Below are positions 1 through 5,015 of a DNA stretch of 5,553 nt, piece after piece (the stretch's first letter is position 1; every line of letters begins with the position of its first letter). The stretch is from the NCBI GenBank assembly GCA_003552765.1, contig PUOI01000121.1, positions 1 to 5,553 of the forward strand, given 5' to 3'. The notes under the pieces are model-generated. The model had not been told where the DNA came from. It saw nothing but the letters and a program-made list of their open reading frames with translations, and made no database searches. The DNA is from Candidatus Hydrogenedentota bacterium (GTDB taxonomy: Bacteria; Hydrogenedentota; Hydrogenedentia; Hydrogenedentales; SLHB01). A program made the position numbers and the translations under genes.

Positions 1-266
1 ATCCCTGGGAAATGCTCAAGTATAGCGAACGGCAATGGCGTTTGCTCACCACACAACGCGGGGGCAGCGGTTACCTTAATCGATGGCGTATCAATACCTG
101 GCGTCAAGCCCTGGAACAGCGAGGATTCAGGGTTACCGTGGAGACGGCGCAGTACTTCGATTCAAGCATCGTGGAAGAACGGCCGCTCTTGGACCCCGAA
201 TTTCGCGGCCTGAACCACATTAGCCTCCGCACTGCGCAAGCATTGGTTGCGGCGCGAAAACTATGA
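1..266 (+). CDS. Class I SAM-dependent methyltransferase, C-terminal fragment (5' end outside window)
   Basis: The reading frame is open to the left edge (codons from position 3 read PWE-MLKYSERQW) and ends at TGA 264-266, leaving about 87 visible residues. The ATG at 12 is probably internal, because coding continues upstream of it without a stop. The fragment has the usual tail of class I methyltransferases: a W-x-x-L-T segment, an N-R-W-R stretch, then 'W..AL..RGFRVTVE', the last strand region of the Rossmann-like fold, and a final F-R-G-L...L-R-T...VAARKL strand typical of polysaccharide-locus methyltransferases. The SAM-binding glycine motif would lie outside the window, so the activity cannot be checked here. 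It is the only plus-strand gene and meets the flippase-like gene tail-to-tail, sharing 261-266. Methylation of a sugar or lipid is possible from context only; the substrate is unknown. Confidence 0.68.
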   Translation, partial: PWEMLKYSERQWRLLTTQRGGSGYLNRWRINTWRQALEQRGFRVTVETAQYFDSSIVEERPLLDPEFRGLNHISLRTAQALVAARKL

Positions 267-1271
267 TTCGGCGCGGGTGATCTCTCCTTCTTCCTGATTC
301 GCCCCGGGTTCACTGGGGAGTTCATGGCCCTTCCACATGTACACGATGCCGCCAATACAGCTATTGAGAACCACCAGGAAAAACACGCCGAGCGAGAGCG
401 CCACGGCCTCGGGGCCTTCAAGACCAACCGCTCCAAATAAATACACGTGTACCCACTCCCGCAAACCGACTCCATTGAGTGAGAGTGGCAGGGCCACTAA
501 GGTTACGGCTATCGGGATTATCGCAAAGAAGTATACGACATTGATATCCAAAGAGAGGGAGATAAGCACAAAGACATGAGCGGTTATCGAGATTAGTTGA
601 AAGACAAACGAGAGCAGCAACGCGCCCCATACCCTGCGTTGACCGGCCCTTAGTTCCGTAAAACCACTATGTATCTTCCGCACGTTTTCGGCGATAGCCG
701 GAAACCGAATTAACCGCGCCAGCGCGCACACACCATTTACAACTGGGACAGCCACGCCGGGAAACAGAAAGAAGATTGCCATGGCGGCGTTTGCCATGGC
801 CATCAGCACCAATAGATAAAACAGGGGGGTGTCGACAAATAAGTCATAGTTATATACAAAACTCACCGTTCCAATGGTAAGTAATGCAAAATAGCCAAGT
901 AATCGTCCTCCTACAACAGATACCGCCGAACGCAGATATTTCTTCTCTTCCCTGCCAAGAGAGATTATCCTTACGGCATCGCCGCCTATGGTGGACGGCA
1001 AAAACATATTGAAGAACGCACCTATATAGAAATACCGCAAGAGATTACGGTACGTCTTTTCGATTCCTAGATTGTTAAGGAGCATCTTCCACTTAAGCGT
1101 GCTGACAAAGCAGCTCGCCACGACCAACAGTAGCCCGGGCCCAAAATAAAGTCTCCAGCTTAGGTTCGCCAATAGCCCTGCCACCTGCTCGATGTCTATA
1201 CGATACAAGAGAAACGTCATAAGCATAACGCTGACAGCGCCTCTTACGAGTGTCTTGCTCCTCTTTGTCAA
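261..1271 (-). CDS. Flippase-like / lysylphosphatidylglycerol synthase TM-region (UPF0104) family membrane protein
   Basis: A 336-residue polytopic inner-membrane protein, the usual length for stand-alone members of this family. About eight hydrophobic segments are visible, near residues 10-22, 42-57, 79-90, 117-140, 149-172, 215-240, 243-262 and 285-311. Two family signatures are clear: FFNMFLPSTIGGDAVR at 86-101, with G-R at 122-123, and P-L-S-L-N-G-V-G-L-R-E-W at 262-273. The charged N-terminus (TKRSK) and acidic tail (NQEEGE) are probably cytoplasmic. The start is TTG: no ATG lies between the upstream in-frame stop (1296-1298) and codon 16, and a GGAG sits 7 bases before the TTG. Relatives accompany glycosyltransferases in glycan loci and are named flippase-like, but transport is unproven for most, and some members are the membrane half of aminoacyl-lipid synthases. 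No synthase domain is attached here. It is the last gene of the minus-strand cluster and is visibly more AT-rich than the GT2 gene. Confidence 0.85.
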   Translation of the reverse strand: MTKRSKTLVRGAVSVMLMTFLLYRIDIEQVAGLLANLSWRLYFGPGLLLVVASCFVSTLKWKMLLNNLGIEKTYRNLLRYFYIGAFFNMFLPSTIGGDAVRIISLGREEKKYLRSAVSVVGGRLLGYFALLTIGTVSFVYNYDLFVDTPLFYLLVLMAMANAAMAIFFLFPGVAVPVVNGVCALARLIRFPAIAENVRKIHSGFTELRAGQRRVWGALLLSFVFQLISITAHVFVLISLSLDINVVYFFAIIPIAVTLVALPLSLNGVGLREWVHVYLFGAVGLEGPEAVALSLGVFFLVVLNSCIGGIVYMWKGHELPSEPGANQEEGEITRAES

Positions 1272-1278
1272 GATAAGG

Positions 1279-1282
1279 CTCC
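1279..1282 (-). promoter_or_regulatory. Ribosome binding site supporting a TTG start
   Basis: On the minus strand, GGAG is followed by a 7-base spacer (CCTTATC) and then TTG at 1271-1269. This site decides the start of the flippase-like gene, since the next in-frame ATG (codon 16) would cut into the first membrane segment and remove the positively charged N-terminus. Confidence 0.6.
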
Positions 1283-1393
1283 GCCTGTTAGTTTGCTACC
1301 CCCATGGCCACACGCAGTGGGGACCGATGCTAGCAAGGGATTCATCATGCGGACGACGCCCGGAAACAGTGCTAACCAAAACAAGAATACCGT

Positions 1394-2539
1394 CTACTGC
1401 TGGACGGGGCGCCGATACGCGTGGAATAGGTCATAATATGCTTCGGCGGTCTTTCGCCAACTCATGGTTTCAGCCAAGGCCCGGCTTTGTTTAGCCATCT
1501 GCTCGCGCAAGGCTTTGTCCTGCAGCAAGCGCTCAAGGGCTTGGGCAATGGCGCTGGCGTCTTCCTTGGGAACCACGATGCCGTTTCCATCCACCAGTTC
1601 CGCGGCGCCCGTATTGGTCGTGATAATCGGCAGCCCCGAGGCGAGCGCCTCGTGGGTTGCGTTTCCAAGCGCCTCATTTAGGGACGGCAGTACGAACACA
1701 TGCGCCTTTTGATAGTACGCAAGCAGTTCTTCATGAGGAACAAAGCCTTCGAAGGAAACTTGGCCGCCTATTCCCAGGGCGCCGGCTTCCGCGCTAAGCT
1801 CATCCCGCAAGGGGCCATCCCCCACGATGTATGCTCGAAGACTTGGATATGCGCCGCGAAGTTGAGCCATGGCCTGCAGAAGATATGTAATGCCTTTCTG
1901 TTTTATCAGCCGGCCCACGAACACGAGGGTATAACTCTCCTCGCGTGCTGTGTCCGGGGGATGGAATTCCTCACAGGATATCCCATTATGGATAACTTGG
2001 ATTTCTTGTTGGGACGATGTCTTATAAGCGAGTTCGCGTAAGTCCTTGCTAAGCGCCGTAACATGTTCGGCCTTCTTCCACACCATACGGCTAATGATGC
2101 GAAAGACAACGCGATCCAAGAGCTTAAATCGGGCGTTATGTCCGGGCACGTCGCTTCCGCGAAGGCTGACAATGTAAGGAGCGCCCAACAGATAAGCAAT
2201 CACGCCACAGGGGATGCCAAAAAAGGCAAAAACGAGATCGAATGCCTCTTCCCTGTAAAGCTTTCGGCAGAAACGCCAGGCTTTCCACGAGTAGGCGAGG
2301 AGATCGCGGTTTGTCTGGTAATGAAGATTGCCTTTCTTCTCGATATTCAGGAAATGGATGGTGGTATTCTCATAGGGATGTTCCGTGCGCTCTTCGTGCG
2401 TGGAGGAGGTCACCAGCGTGATGTGTAGGTCCTCGAACGCGGCGAACTCGCGCAGCAAATAGTACGTGGCGTTGCCCGCTCCGCCTCCCAAGGGCGGATA
2501 TTCGTAGTTGAGCATTAGGATGCGGAGGGGTTGGGTCAT
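1394..2539 (-). CDS. GT4-type (GT-B fold) glycosyltransferase, copy A
   Basis: A 381-residue retaining glycosyltransferase of the GT4 type with an N-terminal acceptor domain (about 1-175) and a C-terminal nucleotide-sugar domain (about 185-370). Visible marks are LNYEYPPLGGGAGNATYY (10-27) with the glycine-rich loop, S-L-R-G-S-D-V-P-G (125-133), VIHNGI (182-187) opening the second domain, FVGRLIKQKG (207-216), IVGDGP (238-243), EGFVPHEEL (264-272) and the E-x7-E signature E289...E297 within LNEALGNATHEALASGLP. The chosen ATG (2539) has a good Shine-Dalgarno site and matches the start of copy B; the frame runs 40 codons further upstream, but that stretch is not conserved as protein. It probably acts at the inner membrane face, adding a sugar to a lipid-linked or surface glycan. 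Donor and acceptor cannot be read from sequence. It is a tandem paralogue of copy B, about 79% identical (hand count 301/379, no gaps). Confidence 0.9.
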   Translation of the reverse strand: MTQPLRILMLNYEYPPLGGGAGNATYYLLREFAAFEDLHITLVTSSTHEERTEHPYENTTIHFLNIEKKGNLHYQTNRDLLAYSWKAWRFCRKLYREEAFDLVFAFFGIPCGVIAYLLGAPYIVSLRGSDVPGHNARFKLLDRVVFRIISRMVWKKAEHVTALSKDLRELAYKTSSQQEIQVIHNGISCEEFHPPDTAREESYTLVFVGRLIKQKGITYLLQAMAQLRGAYPSLRAYIVGDGPLRDELSAEAGALGIGGQVSFEGFVPHEELLAYYQKAHVFVLPSLNEALGNATHEALASGLPIITTNTGAAELVDGNGIVVPKEDASAIAQALERLLQDKALREQMAKQSRALAETMSWRKTAEAYYDLFHAYRRPVQQ

Positions 2540-2553
2540 CCCATTCGCTCCCG
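2540..2553 (-). pseudogene. Relic of the GT2 gene 3' end carried along by the GT4 duplication
   Basis: Just upstream of copy A the minus strand reads cgg-gag-cga-atg-gga-tga, which is R-E-R-M-G-stop, the exact C-terminus of the GT2 gene at 3903-4868. The 14 bases before the ATG match 3907-3920 at 13 of 14 positions. The match may continue in eroded form to about 2600: TACGA and CAAGCC blocks line up with the GT2 codons for Y-E and R-K-P, with small gaps. That outer part is only suggestive. No intact GT2 coding sequence remains here. Confidence 0.55.
2548..2552 (-). promoter_or_regulatory. Ribosome binding site of GT4 copy A
   Basis: GGGAG lies 8 bases upstream of the ATG at 2539-2537. It has the same sequence and spacing as the site before copy B, where those bases lie inside the end of the GT2 gene. 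It supports starting copy A at 2539 rather than at the upstream ATG at 2659. Confidence 0.6.
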
Positions 2554-2766
2554 CCCGAAAACATTTAGGCTTGTGTCTCGTACAATGGTCATGAGTCAAT
2601 ACCCGCCACACCGACGTGTTTGCTGATACGATCTTTGCCAACGCCCGCGCACTTCGCAAAGTCTCTGGCCAAGCTGTTTCCGTTTGGCGTGTCGAGTGTA
2701 TGAATGTGTGACATTATGGCAGGCATTACGCGGCCACGGATCTTTGTTCTTTGGTAAGTCAATGCG

Positions 2767-3906
2767 CTAGGCGGAACGGCGATACGTGGAAAACAATTCG
2801 TAATAGGCGTCGGCGATTGTGCGCCAACTCATGTTCTCGGCCAACGCCCGGCTTTGTTTAGCCATCTGCTCGCGCAAGCCGTTGTCATGCAGCAAGCGCT
2901 CAATGGCTTTGGCAATGGCGCCGGCGTCTCCCTTCGGAACTACGATGCCGTTTCCATCCAGCAGTTCCGCGGCGCCGGTATCGGTCGTGACAATCGGCAG
3001 CCCCGAGGCGAGTGCTTCGTGGGTGACGTGTCCAAGCGCTTCGTTTAAGGATGGCAGCACGAAGACATCCGCCTTTTGGTAGTACGCAAGCAGATCCCCA
3101 TGAGGAACAAAGCCTTCGAGAGACACCTGGCCGCCTATTCCCAGGGCGTCGGCTTCCGCGCGAAGCTCATCGCGTAAGGGGCCGTCGCCCACGATGTATG
3201 CATGAAGGTTTGGGCATGTGTCGCGAAGCTTGGCCATGGCCTGCAGAAGATACGTAATGCCTTTCCGTTCTATCAGCCGGCCCACGAACAATAGGGTACA
3301 ATTCCCATCGCGTACGGTTTCACTGGGACGGAATTCCTCACAGGATATGCCATTATGGATAACTTGGATTTCTTTTTGGGACGATGTCTTATAAGCGAGT
3401 TCGCGTAAGTCCTTGCTAAGCGCCGTAACGTGACCGGCCTTCCTCCACACGATACGGCTAAGCCTGCGAAGAACAAGGCGATCCAAGAGTCTAAAGCGGG
3501 AACTGTATCCCGGCACGTCGCTTCCTTGAAGACTGATGATATAAGGTATGCCCAACAGATAGGCAATAAAACCGCAGGGAGCGCCAAAAAACGCAAAGAC
3601 AAGATCAAACGGCTGTTCCCTGTGAAGCGTTCGGCAGAAACGCCAAGCTTTCCAAGAGTACGTGATGAGATCGCGGTACGTCTGGTAATGGAGCGTGCCT
3701 TTCTTTCCAATATCGAGGAAATGGATGGTGGTGTTCTCGTAGGGGTGTTCGGTGCGCCCCGCATCCGTGGACGACGTTACCAGGGTAATGTCGAGATCAT
3801 CGAAGGCGGCGAACTCGCGCATCAAATAGTACGTGGCGTTGCCTGCCCCGCCCCCCAAGGGCGGGTATTCGTAGTTGAGCACGAGTATGCGAAGGGGTTG
3901 GGTCAT
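2767..3906 (-). CDS. GT4-type (GT-B fold) glycosyltransferase, copy B
   Basis: A 379-residue protein that aligns to copy A without gaps except at the last two residues. It has the same two-domain GT4 layout: glycine loop at 18-20, VIHNGI at 182-187, FVGRLIERKG at 207-216, IVGDGP at 238-243, EGFVPHGDL at 264-272 and the E-x7-E motif E289...E297 in LNEALGHVTHEALASG. The ATG at 3906 overlaps the GT2 stop as ATGA and is preceded by GGGAG at 8 bases, so translation is probably coupled to GT2. The frame stays open further upstream, but that part is simply the GT2 gene read in another frame. It differs from copy A at residue 127 (Q for R, beside G-S-D-V-P-G) and in acceptor-domain residues 131-150, so a shifted acceptor or linkage is possible. 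The donor sugar is unknown. Because it is joined to an intact GT2 gene, I infer that this copy holds the ancestral position. Confidence 0.9.
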   Translation of the reverse strand: MTQPLRILVLNYEYPPLGGGAGNATYYLMREFAAFDDLDITLVTSSTDAGRTEHPYENTTIHFLDIGKKGTLHYQTYRDLITYSWKAWRFCRTLHREQPFDLVFAFFGAPCGFIAYLLGIPYIISLQGSDVPGYSSRFRLLDRLVLRRLSRIVWRKAGHVTALSKDLRELAYKTSSQKEIQVIHNGISCEEFRPSETVRDGNCTLLFVGRLIERKGITYLLQAMAKLRDTCPNLHAYIVGDGPLRDELRAEADALGIGGQVSLEGFVPHGDLLAYYQKADVFVLPSLNEALGHVTHEALASGLPIVTTDTGAAELLDGNGIVVPKGDAGAIAKAIERLLHDNGLREQMAKQSRALAENMSWRTIADAYYELFSTYRRSA

Positions 3907-4868
3907 CCCATGCGCTCCCGTACCGCATAGATGGGCTTGCGCTGGCTTTCGTAATAGGTCCGCACGTTGATTTCGCCGAGCAGCCCCATGCCTAAGAGCT
4001 GTAGCCCCCCAAGGACGAAAAAGATGGTGAGGTACATCCACGGGTTGTTGGTGATGTTGTGCCCGGGGACCAACAACTTCAGGGCCACGGCGATCGCGCC
4101 AAAGGCCCCGCCGGCCGTTATGGCATACAGTCCCCATTTGCCAAACACCTGCATGGGCTTTGTGCTGTAGGACAACAAGAACTTCACGGTAATGAGGTCC
4201 AACAGCACGCGCTGAACCCGGTTCATGCCGTATTTGGAGTTGCCATGCTCACGGGGCCTGTGGTTGACCTGCACTTCGGTGACCCGCGCCCCGGTCCAAT
4301 GCGCGAGGGCAGGCAGGAAGCGGTGCAACTCGCCATACAGGTTCATGTCATCGACGACCTGCCGGTGATAGGCCTTGAGGGTGCAGCCGTAGTCGTGAAG
4401 ATGCACGCCGGTTATCCAAGATATGAGTGCGTTGGCGATGCGGGACGGCAGCTTGCGCGAAAACCAGTGGTCGCGCCGGTCAGCGCGCCACCCGCTTACC
4501 ACGTCGTAGCCTTCTTCTATTTTCTCCATCAAAAGCTTGATGTCCGCGGGATCGTTCTGCAAGTCCGCGTCCATCGGAATGATGACATCGCCTTGGGCCG
4601 CATCGAAACCGGCCGCCATGGCCGCCGTCTGGCCGAAATTGCGGCGCAACGCCACCACGCGAACCTTCTCGGGGGCCCCATGGTGAAGCTCGCGGCATAT
4701 CTGCAGCGAATCATCCGTGCTCCCGTCATCGACAAAAATGATTTCGCACCACGAATGCGGCGTTTCCCACAATGCCCTGCTGAGTTGTTCGTGAAGCGTT
4801 CGAAGCGAATCCGCCTCGTTGAAGACTGGCACAACAACAGATATGGAGTAATGTGTTTCAGCGCTCAT
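3903..4868 (-). CDS. GT2 polyprenyl-phosphate glycosyltransferase (DPM1/GtrB/ArnC-like)
   Basis: A 321-residue inverting GT-A glycosyltransferase that in this family transfers a sugar from a nucleotide donor to a polyprenyl phosphate such as undecaprenyl phosphate on the cytoplasmic membrane face. Visible motifs are VVVPVFNE (11-18), FVDDGSTDDS (45-54), LRRNFGQTAAMAAGFDAA (74-91), the metal-binding D-A-D-L-Q-N-D-P (100-107), SGWRADR (125-131), DYGCTLKAY (159-167), H-R-F-L-P (182-186) and HRPREHGNSKYGMNRV (203-218). Two C-terminal membrane helices follow, about 241-265 and 277-300, then a basic tail ending RERMG. Length and two-helix tail are typical. The ATG at 4868 has a GGGGG tract 10 bases upstream; a nearer GAGG is too close to the start. 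The sugar cannot be assigned from sequence. It is the first gene of the glycosyltransferase run and overlaps GT4 copy B by 4 bases. Confidence 0.92.
   Translation of the reverse strand: MSAETHYSISVVVPVFNEADSLRTLHEQLSRALWETPHSWCEIIFVDDGSTDDSLQICRELHHGAPEKVRVVALRRNFGQTAAMAAGFDAAQGDVIIPMDADLQNDPADIKLLMEKIEEGYDVVSGWRADRRDHWFSRKLPSRIANALISWITGVHLHDYGCTLKAYHRQVVDDMNLYGELHRFLPALAHWTGARVTEVQVNHRPREHGNSKYGMNRVQRVLLDLITVKFLLSYSTKPMQVFGKWGLYAITAGGAFGAIAVALKLLVPGHNITNNPWMYLTIFFVLGGLQLLGMGLLGEINVRTYYESQRKPIYAVRERMG
3915..3919 (-). promoter_or_regulatory. Ribosome binding site of GT4 copy B inside the GT2 gene
   Basis: GGGAG within the last codons of the GT2 gene lies 8 bases before the copy B ATG (3906-3904). 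Together with the ATGA overlap it fixes the start and points to translational coupling. Confidence 0.6.
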
Positions 4869-4909
4869 GCCTCATGTTCCCCCAGCCCAGAATTGCGCCT
4901 GATGGTACT

Positions 4910-4941
4910 GCAGAGAGGCCCGCCAAAGCAACTCTGCGGGC
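4910..4941 (-). promoter_or_regulatory. Two overlapping, mutually exclusive short stems in the GT2 leader
   Basis: One stem pairs 4918-4923 (gcccgc) with 4936-4941 (gcgggc) around a 12-base loop. Another pairs 4910-4915 (gcagag) with 4932-4937 (ctctgc). They share bases 4936-4937, so both cannot form fully at once. The region lies 42 to 73 bases upstream of the GT2 ATG on the minus strand. This may be chance, and no leader peptide or known riboswitch core is apparent. Confidence 0.22.
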
Positions 4942-4957
4942 GCTTCCCAACATAGCT

Positions 4958-4997
4958 GCCCCGCGGCGCCGGCCATGGAGCGCGGGAGCCGCGGGGC
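4958..4997 (-). terminator. Perfect 10-bp inverted repeat after the NagB-like gene; possible terminator
   Basis: gccccgcggc at 4958-4967 pairs perfectly with gccgcggggc at 4988-4997 around a 20-base GC-rich loop. It lies 18 bases past the stop of the NagB-like gene on the minus strand, the expected place for a terminator. No T-run follows the stem in that direction (the sequence continues agctatgttggg), so it is not a classic rho-independent terminator. It may act as a U-less hairpin, as an RNA stability element, or not at all. Confidence 0.4.
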
Positions 4998-5015
4998 TTA
5001 TCTGACGTTTTCCCG

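Larger units (their letters stand above)
2540..2766. other. 227-bp gap between the two GT4 copies
   Basis: This is the longest non-coding stretch in the window. Next to copy A it holds the ribosome binding site and the GT2 relic. I found no rho-independent terminator after copy B. A TTGACT on the minus strand (about 2595-2600) resembles a -35 box but has no acceptable -10 at 15-19 bases. The rest shows no recognisable gene, repeat or RNA. It probably formed when the duplicated unit was inserted and has since decayed. Confidence 0.5.
1394..3920 (-). repeat. Tandem direct duplication containing the GT4 genes (unit A 1394-2553, unit B 2767-3920)
   Basis: Two head-to-tail copies of about 1.15 kb lie on the same strand. 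Each includes a whole GT4 gene plus at least 14 bases upstream. Protein identity is about 79% by hand count. Most of the DNA is visibly more diverged than a central block, 1963-2062 against 3330-3429, where I count 98 of 100 matches. No shared sequence was evident downstream of the two stop codons. Confidence 0.85.

Noticed and set aside
1300..1322. Short inverted repeat (cccca...tgggg) in the gap between GT4 copy A and the flippase-like gene
   Set aside because: It has only 5 bp of stem with no T-run, so it is too weak to call a terminator or regulatory element.
2568..2600. Possible sigma-70 promoter before GT4 copy A (TTGACT on the minus strand)
   Set aside because: No acceptable -10 hexamer follows at 15-19 bases.
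2540..2659. A 40-codon N-terminal extension of GT4 copy A
   Set aside because: The stretch has no similarity to copy B as protein in that frame and contains the GT2 relic. The ATG at 2539 has a good ribosome binding site and aligns with the copy B start.
3907..4137. N-terminal extension of GT4 copy B in its open frame
   Set aside because: It is the GT2 coding sequence read in another frame. The ATGA overlap with a ribosome binding site at 8 bases is the sensible start.
4904..4933. Possible promoter before the GT2 gene (TTGCTT, 18 bases, TACCAT on the minus strand)
   Set aside because: It matches the consensus at only 3 and 4 of 6 positions, which is expected by chance. The spacer also overlaps the stem structures.
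4059..4955. A 298-codon plus-strand open frame opposite the GT2 gene
   Set aside because: It is antisense to a gene with complete GT2 motifs. The product is rich in H, G and P without recognisable domains, as expected for a shadow frame in GC-rich DNA.
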